DNA of 51,292 nt, from contig JASLGM010000011.1 of the NCBI GenBank assembly GCA_030150045.1, positions 1-51,292 of the forward strand, in the 5' to 3' direction. The notes beneath the pieces are model-generated. The model was not told the DNA's origin, ran no database searches, and saw nothing but the letters and a program-made list of their open reading frames with translations. Position 1 is the stretch's first letter, and every line of letters starts with the position of its first letter. Shown here piece by piece: positions 24,086 through 34,177 of this stretch. Source of the DNA: Taishania sp. Its GTDB lineage: Bacteria; Bacteroidota; Bacteroidia; Flavobacteriales_D; Crocinitomicaceae. The position numbers were made by a program, and so were the translations under genes.

Positions 24086-24354
24086 AAGTGATTTGTTTTA
24101 ATGAGATTAACAGTTAAAATACAAAGAACGGTAACAAATAGCTAATCCTTAGTTAGAGGACGAACAGAAAAATATTAAGATTTTATTAGAAAATGAGAGT
24201 GTTAATGTTTTGTTTAAGTGTTTTCATACTTTTCATCTAAAAAAGAGGGGTGTGTTGAGGAAAAACAGATGTTTTATTTGGAGTGGGTGGATATTTTTGG
24301 GGGTGGTTTGAAAAAAAAATGATTTTTTGTGAATATTACTAAAACGATTTATAT

Positions 24355-24362
24355 TATTTTTG
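24355..24362 (+). promoter_or_regulatory. -7 box of the glutamine synthetase promoter
   Basis: TATTTTTG matches TAnnTTTG and lies 21 bases before the chosen glnN start. It rules out the in-frame Met at 24329, which is upstream of it. A TTG lies further upstream at slightly long spacing. Confidence 0.5.
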
Positions 24363-24382
24363 TCACAAATTCAAGAAAAGGT

Positions 24383-26569
24383 ATGGCGACAAAGCGAATG
24401 CAAGCAAATTTAGAGGTTTCAAGTAGAAAACCAGTTGCAAATAATTATGAAGGTAGAATTTCAGATAATTTTGGAGCTAATGTGTTTCACAAAGAAGTGA
24501 TGCGCGAGTATTTACCAAGTGAAGCTTACAAATCCATGATTGAAGCCATTGAAAATGGAACACGACTTGACCGCCGTATGGCTGACCAAGTTGCTTCAGC
24601 GATGAAAGATTGGGCTTTGACTAAAGGTGCAACACATTATACGCATTGGTTTCAACCGCTAACAGGAACTACAGCCGAGAAGCATGATGCTTTTTTTAAA
24701 CCTTTAGAAGCTGGAAAAGCGATTGAACGTTTTGATGGAGAATTGTTAGTTCAACAAGAGCCAGATGCATCTTCTTTTCCAAATGGTGGAATTAGAAACA
24801 CATTTGAAGCTAGAGGATATACAGCTTGGGATCCATCGTCACCAGCTTTTGTGATGGGAAAAACCTTATGTGTACCTACTGTATTTATCGCTTACACAGG
24901 TGAGTCATTAGATTATAAAATGCCTTTATTGAAAGCACTTTACGCTGTGGATAAAGCAGCAGTTGAGGTGTGTCAATACTTTGATAAAAACGTAACCAAA
25001 GTGAATGCTACACTTGGTTGGGAACAAGAATACTTTTTAGTGGATTCCGCACATTATAATTCTAGACCGGATTTAATGATGACAGGAAGAACACTTTTTG
25101 GTCAAACAGCTGCTAAAGGACAGCAATTAGATGATCATTATTTTGGGTCTATTCCGGAGCGTGCGACGGCATTCATGCGTGAGTTTGAATTAGAAGCGAT
25201 TCGTTTAGGAATTCCAGTAACAACAAGACATAATGAGGTGGCGCCAAATCAATTTGAATGCGCTCCTATGTTTGAAGAGTGCAACTTAGCTAACGACCAC
25301 AACCAATTGTTGATGGACTTAATGGAAAAAACAGCACGTAAACATAACTTTAGAGTGTTGTTACATGAAAAACCGTTTGCAGGTGTTAATGGATCTGGTA
25401 AGCACAATAACTGGTCGCTTTCTACAAATACTGGAGTGAATTTATTAGCTCCAGGGAAAAATCCTAAATCTAATTTACAATTCTTAACTTTTTTCATTAA
25501 TACAATTGCAGCAATTAATGAAAATGCTGATCTACTTCGTGCAAGTATCGCTTCTGCATCTAATGATTATAGACTTGGAGCAAATGAAGCACCCCCAGCT
25601 ATTATCTCTTCGTTTATCGGAGAATATTTAAACAATCTGTTGAATGAGATTGAAGAAAATGTAAAAGACGGTAAAATGTCACCCGAGGAAAAAACAGAAT
25701 TAAAGTTGAATATTGGAAAGATTCCTCAAATTATGTTGGACAATACCGATAGAAATAGGACCTCACCATTTGCATTTACAGGTAATAAATTTGAATTTAG
25801 AGCTGTTGGTTCAACTGCTAACTGTGCGCAATCTATGTCTGTTTTGAATACTATTATGGCGAAACAGTTAAAAGATTTTAAAATTGCAGTAGACCTACGT
25901 ATCGAGGCAGGAGATGGTAAAGATGAAGCTATATTTAAAGAACTTCAAAAATTAATTAAAGCATCTAAACGTATTCGATTTGAAGGCAATGGATATGGTG
26001 AAGAATGGAGAATTGAAGCGGAAGGAAGAGGGTTGTCAAATCACAAAGATACACCAAGAGCATTGGCTGTTTGGAGTGAGAAATGGGTAAGTGAGCTTTT
26101 CGAAGAGATGGATGTAATGACAGAAAGAGAGGTCCATGCACGTCAAGAAATCGAATTCGAAAAATATGTCATGAAAGTTCAAATCGAATCAAGAATCATG
26201 AATGAGATTTCTCAAAATCATATTTTACCTGTAGTTATTGATTATCAAAATAAATTATTAGCTAATATTCAAAATCTTGTAGCTCTTTTCGGAGATGTTA
26301 AAGGGAGAGAAATGGCAGTGACGTCAATAAAAATTGTAGAAAAAGTATCCGAACATTTGAATGCTTTAATTCAAAATAACTACGATATGTTAGAAGCAAG
26401 AAAAGTAGCGAATAAAATAGATTGTATTCAACTGAAAGCAGAAGCTTACTGTGATTCAGTTAAATCATATTTTGATCAGATCAGATATCATGCGGATAAA
26501 TTGGAGCTTTTGGTAGATGATGAGTCATGGCCATTACCAAAATATCGAGAAATGTTATTTACGAAATAA
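24383..26569 (+). CDS. glnN: Type III glutamine synthetase
   Basis: A 728-residue GSIII enzyme that makes glutamine from glutamate, ammonia and ATP; this large type is typical of Bacteroidota. Diagnostic blocks are GATHYTHWFQPLTG, NGGIRNTFEARGYTAWDPSSP, EQEYFLVD, TRHNEVAPNQFE, the ATP-region VNGSGKHNNWS and NRTSPFAFTGNKFEFR. Length is normal for the family. The start at 24383 (MATKRMQAN) fits the promoter box and the usual N-terminus. A terminator follows, so the amino acid permease downstream has its own promoter. Confidence 0.96.
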   Translation: MATKRMQANLEVSSRKPVANNYEGRISDNFGANVFHKEVMREYLPSEAYKSMIEAIENGTRLDRRMADQVASAMKDWALTKGATHYTHWFQPLTGTTAEKHDAFFKPLEAGKAIERFDGELLVQQEPDASSFPNGGIRNTFEARGYTAWDPSSPAFVMGKTLCVPTVFIAYTGESLDYKMPLLKALYAVDKAAVEVCQYFDKNVTKVNATLGWEQEYFLVDSAHYNSRPDLMMTGRTLFGQTAAKGQQLDDHYFGSIPERATAFMREFELEAIRLGIPVTTRHNEVAPNQFECAPMFEECNLANDHNQLLMDLMEKTARKHNFRVLLHEKPFAGVNGSGKHNNWSLSTNTGVNLLAPGKNPKSNLQFLTFFINTIAAINENADLLRASIASASNDYRLGANEAPPAIISSFIGEYLNNLLNEIEENVKDGKMSPEEKTELKLNIGKIPQIMLDNTDRNRTSPFAFTGNKFEFRAVGSTANCAQSMSVLNTIMAKQLKDFKIAVDLRIEAGDGKDEAIFKELQKLIKASKRIRFEGNGYGEEWRIEAEGRGLSNHKDTPRALAVWSEKWVSELFEEMDVMTEREVHARQEIEFEKYVMKVQIESRIMNEISQNHILPVVIDYQNKLLANIQNLVALFGDVKGREMAVTSIKIVEKVSEHLNALIQNNYDMLEARKVANKIDCIQLKAEAYCDSVKSYFDQIRYHADKLELLVDDESWPLPKYREMLFTK

Positions 26570-26575
26570 TCAATG

Positions 26576-26604
26576 AAAAGGAATGAGAAATCATTCCTTT
26601 TTTC
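26576..26604 (+). terminator. Terminator of glnN
   Basis: Stem AAAAGGAATGA (26576-26586)/TCATTCCTTTT (26591-26601) with a T run, seven bases after the stop. Confidence 0.9.
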
Positions 26605-26621
26605 ATTTAGTTCATTGTGGG

Positions 26622-26651
26622 TTGTCAGTTTATAGAATTTAATTAGTTTTG
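26622..26651 (+). promoter_or_regulatory. Bacteroidota-type promoter of the amino acid permease
   Basis: TTG (26622-26624), a 19-base spacer, and TAGTTTTG (26644-26651) match the -33/-7 promoter consensus exactly in spacing. The predicted start of transcription is near 26657, about 30 bases before the gene. It is the best promoter in the window. Confidence 0.7.
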
Positions 26652-26686
26652 GATATCACTCAAATAATTGCATAAACAAAACATAT

Positions 26687-28153
26687 ATGTTGAAACTTCC
26701 AAACGGTTTATTTCGAAGAAAGACAATTGAATCGCTTCAAACAGAAGCGTCCAGTTTTAAAGGATTAAAAAGATCTTTAGGGTCTGGTTCATTAATCGCT
26801 CTGGGAGTAGGTGCAATTATTGGAGCAGGGTTGTTCTCGTTAACAGGTATTGCTGCTGCAGAGCACGCTGGTCCAGCAGTTACACTTTCCTTTGTATTAG
26901 CTGCTATTGGTTGTGCATTTGCAGGGCTGTGTTATGCGGAATTCGCTTCAATGATACCTGTTGCAGGTAGTGCATATACTTATTCTTACGCAACAATGGG
27001 AGAGTTTATGGCTTGGATCATCGGATGGGATTTAATTCTGGAATACGCTCTCGGTGCTGCCACAGTAGGTGTAAGCTGGTCTCATTACCTCAATAAATTT
27101 CTGGGGTATTATGGAATGGCCATACCTGAGGCTTTCACAAAAGGACCTTTTGAAGGTGGAATTATTAATATTCCTGCAATTCTTATCATTTGTTTGATTT
27201 CTATGATTTTAATGAGAGGTACCAAAGAGTCAGCAGCCATCAATAATGTCCTAGTAATAGTAAAAGTGGCTGTAGTATTATTATTCATCATTTTGGGATG
27301 GAATTATATAAATGAAACTTATCACATTCCTTTTATACCGGAGTATGTTCCTGCACATGTTGATCCACAAACAGGGAAAGATGTAGGAGCATTTGGTGGT
27401 TGGACTGGGATTGCAGCTGGTGCAGGAATGGTATTCTTCGCGTTTATTGGCTTTGACGCTGTTTCTACTGCTGCACAAGAAGCTAAAAATCCTCAAAAAG
27501 GAATGCCAATTGGTATTATTGGATCTTTGTTAATCTGTACCATTTTATATGTTCTATTTTCTTATGTCATGACTGGTTTAGTTCCATATACAGCATTTGC
27601 GGATAATGCTTCTCCAGCAGCTACAGCCTTTGCCGTCACACCTTATCCGTTTCTACAACAAGGATTAATCATAGCTATTTTAGCTGGATATACTTCTGTG
27701 ATTATGGTGTTATTACTTGGGCAAAGTAGAGTGTTTTACTCTATGAGTACGGATGGACTTATTCCTAAATTTTTTGGAGATCTTCATCCAAAGTTTAAAA
27801 CACCTTGGAAAACAAACGTATTCTTTATGATTTTCATTTCTGTTTTTGCAGGATTTGTACCTGTTAAAGAGTTGGGGCATATGGTTTCAATCGGTACTTT
27901 GTTAGCATTCACCTTAGTTTGTTTAGGGGTTTGGATTATGAGGGTGAAAATGCCAGATGCACCACGTGCGTTTAGAGTTCCTTTCGTTCCTTTGATTCCT
28001 ATTTTGGGAATCATCATGTGTGTATATTTGATGATATCTTTACCTATGAATAGTTGGATACGATTGATAATTTGGATGCTTCTTGGCGTTATTGTATACT
28101 TTCTGTATAGTAAGAAGAAAAGTAAATTGAATACAAAATATTCGAAAGAATAA
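26687..28153 (+). CDS. APC-family amino acid permease (cationic-type)
   Basis: A 488-residue inner-membrane transporter with about 12-13 membrane helices. It begins with the APC/CAT motif LKRSLGSGSLIALGVGAIIGAGLFSLTG (quoted by its core GVGAIIGAGLFSLTG), then AGLCYAEFASMIPVAGSAYTY and FFAFIGFDAVSTAAQEAKNP, which are typical of the YfnA/CAT cationic amino acid group. The substrate cannot be fixed by sequence. The location after glnN suggests a part in nitrogen supply, but the two have separate promoters and terminators. Confidence 0.92.
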   Translation: MLKLPNGLFRRKTIESLQTEASSFKGLKRSLGSGSLIALGVGAIIGAGLFSLTGIAAAEHAGPAVTLSFVLAAIGCAFAGLCYAEFASMIPVAGSAYTYSYATMGEFMAWIIGWDLILEYALGAATVGVSWSHYLNKFLGYYGMAIPEAFTKGPFEGGIINIPAILIICLISMILMRGTKESAAINNVLVIVKVAVVLLFIILGWNYINETYHIPFIPEYVPAHVDPQTGKDVGAFGGWTGIAAGAGMVFFAFIGFDAVSTAAQEAKNPQKGMPIGIIGSLLICTILYVLFSYVMTGLVPYTAFADNASPAATAFAVTPYPFLQQGLIIAILAGYTSVIMVLLLGQSRVFYSMSTDGLIPKFFGDLHPKFKTPWKTNVFFMIFISVFAGFVPVKELGHMVSIGTLLAFTLVCLGVWIMRVKMPDAPRAFRVPFVPLIPILGIIMCVYLMISLPMNSWIRLIIWMLLGVIVYFLYSKKKSKLNTKYSKE

Positions 28154-28186
28154 TTCTATTTTGAATGAAAAAACAATGAATAATTG

Positions 28187-28217
28187 AAAAGGTAATTTAT
28201 TATGAATTACCTTTTTT
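28187..28217 (+). terminator. Terminator of the permease gene
   Basis: Stem AAAAGGTAATT (28187-28197)/AATTACCTTTT (28205-28215) with a T run, about 33 bases after the stop. Confidence 0.9.
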
Positions 28218-28398
28218 CGTTTAATATGTATCGAATTTTGATTAATCGACCTGATTCCGTTTTTAACGGTGAAATGGTTAAATTAGAACGGCTGTTAAAA
28301 AAACAAAAAGGATATGTACTAGTTTATTTGGAATGTTAACTTCGTTGAACTCACTTTTATATTAGCTCTACTTATCGCTTTAATAGGAATTAAAGAAC

Positions 28399-29520
28399 AT
28401 GCAGAAAAAAAAGATTTTAGGATGGTCTATTTTTGGACTGATGATACTCACAGCTTGTGGGACAGATAATGGGAACAAAGAATCATATTTAAGTTTACCT
28501 GCTTTAGTTGTTGATACTTCAACCGCCATAACAGTAAAAGACTATATCGGCACAATAGAAGGTAAATTAAATGTTGAAATCCATTCTCAAGTGGAAGGGA
28601 TTTTAGAAGAAATTTATGTTGATGAAGGGCAGTATGTAAGTGTTGGAAAACCTTTATTCAAGATCAATCCGCTTCCTTATCAAGAAATTTTAAACAATGC
28701 CGTTGCTAATGAAAATGTAGAAAAAGCAAAGTTGAAAAACGCAAAACTTGAAGTTGAAAGGTTACGACCTTTGGTAGAACATGAAGTAATTGCAGAAGTA
28801 CAGCTAAAAGCGGTAAAAGCAAATTATGAAGTTGCCCAAGCTTCTTTAGCTAAAGCGTCAGCTGCCGTGGCAAGTGCTAAAATTAATATGGATTTCACTT
28901 TGATAAAAGCGCCTGTTCAAGGATATATAGGTATGATCCCAAAGCGTATTGGAAACCTTGTGACCAGAGGAGAGAAAACCCCACTTACAGTTTTGTCTGA
29001 TGTGAGAGAGATATATGTATATTTTAGTATTTCAGAATCTGATTATTTGTATTTCACAAAAAATAAAACCGTTATCAACGATTCTATTCGTAACTCCTTA
29101 GGATCTATCTTGCCAGAAGCAACACTGTTCTTAGCTGACGGAACAATGTATCAGCAAAAAGGTAAAGTAGATGCAGTATCAGGGCAGGTGAATAGAAGTA
29201 CGGGATCGATTTCCTTACGCGCTTCGTTTCCAAACTCTGCTGAAATGATGCGTTCAGGAAATACAGGAACCATTCAGTTAATGGAATCAAAACCAAATGT
29301 GATTTTAGTGCCTCAAGAAGCAATCATTACGATTCAAGATAAAAACTTTGTGTACATCATTGACAAAGAAAAGAGAGCGCGATTAACAGCTGTTACATTA
29401 GATGGTGTGACAAAAAAAGATTACATCGTCTCGAAAGGTTTAAACCGTGGTGATATTGTTATCCTAACCGGATTTCACAAAATCGAAGAAGGCTCCTTAG
29501 TGAAACCGAAAAAAGATTAA
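28399..29520 (+). CDS. RND efflux periplasmic adaptor (membrane fusion) lipoprotein
   Basis: A 373-residue lipoprotein: the signal peptide ends in the lipobox LTAC, so it is anchored by Cys 20. The barrel-sandwich lipoyl halves are recognisable (VEIHSQVEGILEEIYVDEGQYVSVGKPLF and FTLIKAPVQGYIG), separated by an alpha-hairpin of about 70 residues, followed by the beta-barrel with NRSTGSISLRASFPN and the membrane-proximal domain. It links the inner-membrane pump to the outer-membrane channel, as AcrA does. It is the first gene of a three-gene operon, four bases before the pump. The 180 bases upstream hold no clear promoter box. Confidence 0.95.
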   Translation: MQKKKILGWSIFGLMILTACGTDNGNKESYLSLPALVVDTSTAITVKDYIGTIEGKLNVEIHSQVEGILEEIYVDEGQYVSVGKPLFKINPLPYQEILNNAVANENVEKAKLKNAKLEVERLRPLVEHEVIAEVQLKAVKANYEVAQASLAKASAAVASAKINMDFTLIKAPVQGYIGMIPKRIGNLVTRGEKTPLTVLSDVREIYVYFSISESDYLYFTKNKTVINDSIRNSLGSILPEATLFLADGTMYQQKGKVDAVSGQVNRSTGSISLRASFPNSAEMMRSGNTGTIQLMESKPNVILVPQEAIITIQDKNFVYIIDKEKRARLTAVTLDGVTKKDYIVSKGLNRGDIVILTGFHKIEEGSLVKPKKD

Positions 29521-29524
29521 AATC

Positions 29525-32500
29525 ATGTTAAAAGGTATTATAACTAAACCCATTCTGGCAACAGTCTTGTCGCTTATATTGGTATTACTTGGACTTTTGG
29601 GAATGGGAAAATTACCCATTACTAGATTTCCCGAAATAGCACCACCAAGTGTACAAGTTGCTGTTAGTTATCCTGGAGCAAGCTCTGAAACAGTTGCTCA
29701 ATCTGTTCTCTTACCGATTGAAGAAGCAATTAATGGAGTGGATAACATGACTTACATTGAATCGAGAGCTTCTAATAGTGGAGCGGGAATTATTAATGTA
29801 TATTTTAAATCGGGAACAAATCCAGATCAGGCTGCGGTTAATGTGCAAACAAGGGTTTCCAAAGCCAGTAGTCAAATCCCTTCAGAAGTAATTGAGTCAG
29901 GAATTTCTGTAACGCCAAGACAAAGAGGGAATATCATGACGATAAATCTTTACAGCGATCACCCTGAACGCGTATATGATGAAACCTTTTTACAAGCCTA
30001 TTCACAGATTAATTTAAACAGAGAAATTCTACGTGTGCCTGGTGTGGCAGCTATTAGTAGAGTGGGGGCTAGAGATTATTCCATGCGTACATGGTTGAAT
30101 CCTGAGAAAATTGCTGCCTATGGACTAACTCCCCAAGAGATCATAAATGCAATTAAAGATCAAAATTTTGAAATAGCACCAGGTAAATTTGGAGAAACAT
30201 CTGATGAAGTATTCGAAACACCACTTCGACATAGTGGACGTTTTTCTCTTCCTGAAGAATATGAAAATATTGCAGTAAGAACCAATCCTGATGGTTCTGT
30301 ATTGTATCTTAAAGATGTAGCAAGAGTAGAATTTGGCGCGTCAAACGTGGGGTCAGACAATTCTGTTAATGGTTATCCCGGATTAACACTAAACCTGACG
30401 CAAACTGCAGGATCAAACGCTCGTGAAATCGATATTGCTGTTAGAAAAGTGCTTGAGAAAATTGAGAAAACGTTTCCTCCAACAGTAAAATATGAAATTT
30501 CATATTCTGTCAAAGATCAAATAGATGAATCTATTAATCAAGTAAAACACACACTTTTCGAAGCTTTTATTTTAGTTTTTATCATTGTATTTATTTTTCT
30601 ACAGGATTTTAGATCAACAATTATCCCGGTAATTGCAATTCCTGTATCTCTTTTAGGAACTTTCTTCTTTATATATTTATTAGGATTCTCTATAAATATA
30701 TTAACCATGTTTGCAATGGTTTTAGCCATAGGAATTGTCGTCGATGATGCCATTGTTGTTGTAGAAGCGATCCATGAGAAAATGCACCTAACTGGAATGA
30801 AAGCCAAACAAGCGACGCTTGAAACAATGGATGAGATAAAAAAAGCAATCCTTTCCATTACGATGGTTATGGCAGCTGTTTTTATTCCAGTTGGATTTAT
30901 GGAAGGACCAGCAGGAATCTTTTATGAACAATTTGCTTACACCTTAGCAATTGCCATTCTGATATCTGCTTTTAATGCATTGACATTGACACCAGCCTTG
31001 TGTGCACTCTTTTTAAAACCGGGGTCACATGAAAGAAAATTTGTGAAAAGAAAGAGTAAGCTAATAGGTAATGTAGAAGTCCTTATGCAGAAATTCTTCA
31101 AAGGTTTCAATCGCAAATTTGAACAATTTACACAATGGTACGGAAGAAAAATTACCTTTTTAATTACGTATAAAAAATATGTTTTACTAATCTTATCAGT
31201 TTCTATTGGATTAGGTGTAGCTCTTATGAAATGGACACCTAAAGAATTTATTCCAACAGAGGACGATAGCTTTGTTACTTTTTCAATGGCAATGCAACCA
31301 GGAGCATCTCTTTCTAGGACAAAGAAAACGTTGGCAGTAGCGGAGAAAATCCTTAAGAAAAGAAAAGAAATTGAAGGCATGACAACCATCTCTGGATACA
31401 ATACCGTTGATGGAAGTGCAAGTCCTTCTTTTGCTGTAGGATTTATTAACTTGAAACCAATCAAGGAAAGAGGTAAAATAAAAAAGATAGAGAAATTAAT
31501 CGCTGATATTAGAAAAGATCTGGAGCAGATTGATGAAGCAACCTTTCAAGTTTATCCGCGACCAACCGTTCAAGGATTTGGAGATTTTAGTGGCGTGGAG
31601 ATTATGTTACAAGACAAAATGAGTGGAAGCTTCCAACAATTTGGAGACGTAGCACAATCTTTTATTTCGGAATTAAATGAAGACCCTGCTGTTTCTAGAG
31701 CCTTTACTTCATTTAATGCACGTTTTCCCCAATACATGATGGAAATCAATTACATCAAAGCAAAATCTATGGGGGTAAGTGTTAAAGAATTGATGAATAC
31801 TATTCGTGCCTATTATGGAAGGGTACAAGCTGGTGATTTCAGTCGTTTCGGAAGACAATACCGCGTTTATATGCAGGCAGATGTCGATTATAGAAACGAT
31901 CCGACCAGTTTCTTAAACATCTTTGTGAAAAATAACAAAGGTGAAATGCTGCCAGCAAATACACTGGTTACTTTAAAACCCATTCAAGGACCTGAAACTG
32001 TAAACCGCTTTAACTTGTTTAATGCAATTTCCGTGAAAATAACACCAGGAGAAGGGAAAAGTACAGGTGATGTGATGAAAGCAGTCGAAGAAAAGGCTAA
32101 GCATTTACCAGCAAATTATGGGTATGAACTAACTGGAATGGCCTTAGAAGAAAAAGAATCTGGAAATCAGGCTATTTTTATCTTTTTGGTTTCTTTCTTA
32201 TTTATTTATCTCCTACTAGCTGCTCAATACGAAAGTTTTATCCTCCCGTTAGCGATCTTAATTTCTGTTCCAGCAGGTTTTGTCGGCATATTTATTTTTA
32301 TCAATCTAGCTGGAATTACGAATAACATTTACGTTCAAGTTGGAATCATCATGCTTATTGGATTACTCGCAAAAAATGCCATATTAATCGTAGAGTTTGC
32401 CTTGCAACAACGTAAATCAGGGAAATCAATTGCCGAAGCAGCGAGAGAAGGAGCAATGATGCGTATTCGACCAATATTGATGACATCATTTGCATTTATT

Positions 32501-32695
32501 GCTGGATTAATCCCACTTATGTTCTCCGTCGGACCATCAGCTAAAGGAAACCAATCCATTTCCATAAGTACAGCTGGAGGGATGTTGGCCGGAGTAATCA
32601 TTGGTGTATTTATCATTCCAACACTTTTTGTTTTCTTCCAAGCTTGGGATGAAAAACTAAAACTGAAATTTAAAAGCGATGAAGATGAAAATTAA
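29525..32695 (+). CDS. RND-family multidrug efflux permease (HAE1/AcrB type)
   Basis: A 1056-residue inner-membrane pump of the hydrophobe/amphiphile efflux-1 group. Twelve membrane helices and two large periplasmic loops are evident. Proton-relay residues are in place: the two adjacent Asp in GIVVDDAIVVVEA and the Lys in GLLAKNAILIVEFA. The N-terminus (PITRFPEIAPPSVQVAVSYPGAS) and GFGDFSGVEIMLQD-type porter segments match AcrB-like drug pumps rather than metal pumps. It is exported drugs, detergents or bile-like compounds that such pumps handle; the actual substrate is unknown. It overlaps the outer-membrane factor gene by 17 bases. Confidence 0.96.
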   Translation: MLKGIITKPILATVLSLILVLLGLLGMGKLPITRFPEIAPPSVQVAVSYPGASSETVAQSVLLPIEEAINGVDNMTYIESRASNSGAGIINVYFKSGTNPDQAAVNVQTRVSKASSQIPSEVIESGISVTPRQRGNIMTINLYSDHPERVYDETFLQAYSQINLNREILRVPGVAAISRVGARDYSMRTWLNPEKIAAYGLTPQEIINAIKDQNFEIAPGKFGETSDEVFETPLRHSGRFSLPEEYENIAVRTNPDGSVLYLKDVARVEFGASNVGSDNSVNGYPGLTLNLTQTAGSNAREIDIAVRKVLEKIEKTFPPTVKYEISYSVKDQIDESINQVKHTLFEAFILVFIIVFIFLQDFRSTIIPVIAIPVSLLGTFFFIYLLGFSINILTMFAMVLAIGIVVDDAIVVVEAIHEKMHLTGMKAKQATLETMDEIKKAILSITMVMAAVFIPVGFMEGPAGIFYEQFAYTLAIAILISAFNALTLTPALCALFLKPGSHERKFVKRKSKLIGNVEVLMQKFFKGFNRKFEQFTQWYGRKITFLITYKKYVLLILSVSIGLGVALMKWTPKEFIPTEDDSFVTFSMAMQPGASLSRTKKTLAVAEKILKKRKEIEGMTTISGYNTVDGSASPSFAVGFINLKPIKERGKIKKIEKLIADIRKDLEQIDEATFQVYPRPTVQGFGDFSGVEIMLQDKMSGSFQQFGDVAQSFISELNEDPAVSRAFTSFNARFPQYMMEINYIKAKSMGVSVKELMNTIRAYYGRVQAGDFSRFGRQYRVYMQADVDYRNDPTSFLNIFVKNNKGEMLPANTLVTLKPIQGPETVNRFNLFNAISVKITPGEGKSTGDVMKAVEEKAKHLPANYGYELTGMALEEKESGNQAIFIFLVSFLFIYLLLAAQYESFILPLAILISVPAGFVGIFIFINLAGITNNIYVQVGIIMLIGLLAKNAILIVEFALQQRKSGKSIAEAAREGAMMRIRPILMTSFAFIAGLIPLMFSVGPSAKGNQSISISTAGGMLAGVIIGVFIIPTLFVFFQAWDEKLKLKFKSDEDEN

Positions 32696-34157
32696 TCTCC
32701 TTATCCTAGTAGCTTTGGTGTTGGTCGCATGTATGCCCCAGTCCAAATATAAGCCCGCAGAAATTGAAATGCCCGAAGATTTTAGAGTGGCAGTGACCGC
32801 TCATGAACGCGATTCTCAATCTTTTGTTGGTGATTCTTTGATTTACAAAATTGACTCTTCACGATTAGCATGGACGCATTATTTCAAAGAAGACCAATTG
32901 ATAGAATTGATTGAAGCTGGTTTGGAAAATAACTTTGATGTACGTGAAGCCTTGAAAAAAGTGGAAATCTATCACCTTAAATTCAAGCAAGCGAACATGG
33001 AGTTTTTACCTTCCATAAATGGAACTATTGCCAACCCGAATTATCAATATCGATCAGAGAATTTTTATTCCAACCCATCTGGAAATTGGTACAATAACAG
33101 TGGAGAAACGCCTCCAGGAACCTTGTATAACTATACCAATCAGAATATTACAGGATTAAATTTTAGTTGGGAAATAGATGTTTGGGGAAAAATACGCTCA
33201 CAACGTGCCGAAGATATGTACAAATATTTGGCTACCAAAGAAGCAACTAATGCAATAAAAACCCAAATTGTAACCGATATTTCATCTGGATACATAAACT
33301 TATTGATGCTCTATGCCCAACTTCATGTGGCAGAAAAAAACTTTGACCTTTCTGAAAGAACCTTGAAAATGGTAGAATTGCAATACGAAGCAGGAAACAC
33401 AACGGCATTAGCAAAACAGCAAACCCGCGCCCAAATGTTGATGGCAAAATCTTTCATTCCTAGTCTAAAACAAGCCATTAGTCAGCAAGAAAATGAATTA
33501 CAGTTTTTGACAGGGAAACTACCTTCGGATATAAAGTTGAAAATGGCAGATTTCGAAGCACAATTTAATTCCATGGAGCGAAATTATGAAGTGCCAATGG
33601 ATATCGTTCGATATAGAACAGATGTAAGGAAAGCGGAACACGAATTGTGGGCGGCAAATGCAGCGGTAGGTGTGGCACAAACACGTCAATATCCACAATT
33701 GACTATCGACCTGGGGTTTGGTGTAAATTCAATGCTGGCACGTAATTGGTTCAATATTCCAGGTTCATTATTTGGTTCGGTAATTGCCAATTTGACCCAA
33801 CCTATTTTCAATAAAAAACGTTTGAAAACTGCCTTTGAACAAGCGAAAGTTGAAAGAGAAATAAAGGAAATAGATTTGCAGAAAAAAGTCTACGGAGCAA
33901 TCATGGAAATTTCAAATGTATTGACAAAAATGAATGCTTTAGATGAACAAATAATCATTCATCAAGAGCAGGTAGAAAACTCACATTTGACTATAAATCA
34001 AGCGAATTTACTGTTTACGAGTGGTTATGCGACTTACCTCGAGGTGATAAATGCTCAACGCGTTGCTCTGGAAAGTGAACTTAAATTAATCAAATTGAAA
34101 GAAGAACGTTTGCAAATGAAAATCAAGATGTATAAAGCACTTGGTGGCGGTTGGTAA
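32679..34157 (+). CDS. Outer-membrane efflux factor, NodT/OprM-type lipoprotein
   Basis: A 492-residue TolC-like channel protein. The signal peptide ends in a lipobox (LVAC), as in the OprM/NodT subgroup. Two outer-membrane-efflux domains follow, with the family blocks NFSWEIDVWGKIRSQRAED (in the form LNFSWEIDVWG), ERTLKMVELQYEAGNTTALA, RTDVRKAEHELWAANAAVGVAQTRQYPQL and LTQPIFNKKRLK. It completes the tripartite pump. The start lies inside the 3' end of the pump gene (17-base overlap), consistent with coupling; an alternative ATG is two codons later. Repeat F1e begins about 20 bases after the stop. Confidence 0.94.
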   Translation: MKMKINLLILVALVLVACMPQSKYKPAEIEMPEDFRVAVTAHERDSQSFVGDSLIYKIDSSRLAWTHYFKEDQLIELIEAGLENNFDVREALKKVEIYHLKFKQANMEFLPSINGTIANPNYQYRSENFYSNPSGNWYNNSGETPPGTLYNYTNQNITGLNFSWEIDVWGKIRSQRAEDMYKYLATKEATNAIKTQIVTDISSGYINLLMLYAQLHVAEKNFDLSERTLKMVELQYEAGNTTALAKQQTRAQMLMAKSFIPSLKQAISQQENELQFLTGKLPSDIKLKMADFEAQFNSMERNYEVPMDIVRYRTDVRKAEHELWAANAAVGVAQTRQYPQLTIDLGFGVNSMLARNWFNIPGSLFGSVIANLTQPIFNKKRLKTAFEQAKVEREIKEIDLQKKVYGAIMEISNVLTKMNALDEQIIIHQEQVENSHLTINQANLLFTSGYATYLEVINAQRVALESELKLIKLKEERLQMKIKMYKALGGGW

Positions 34158-34177
34158 GTTCTTTTTTTTAACATTTT

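Noticed and set aside
30538..31464. Long minus-strand frames inside the RND pump gene
   Set aside because: They are antisense shadows of a full-length, motif-complete permease.
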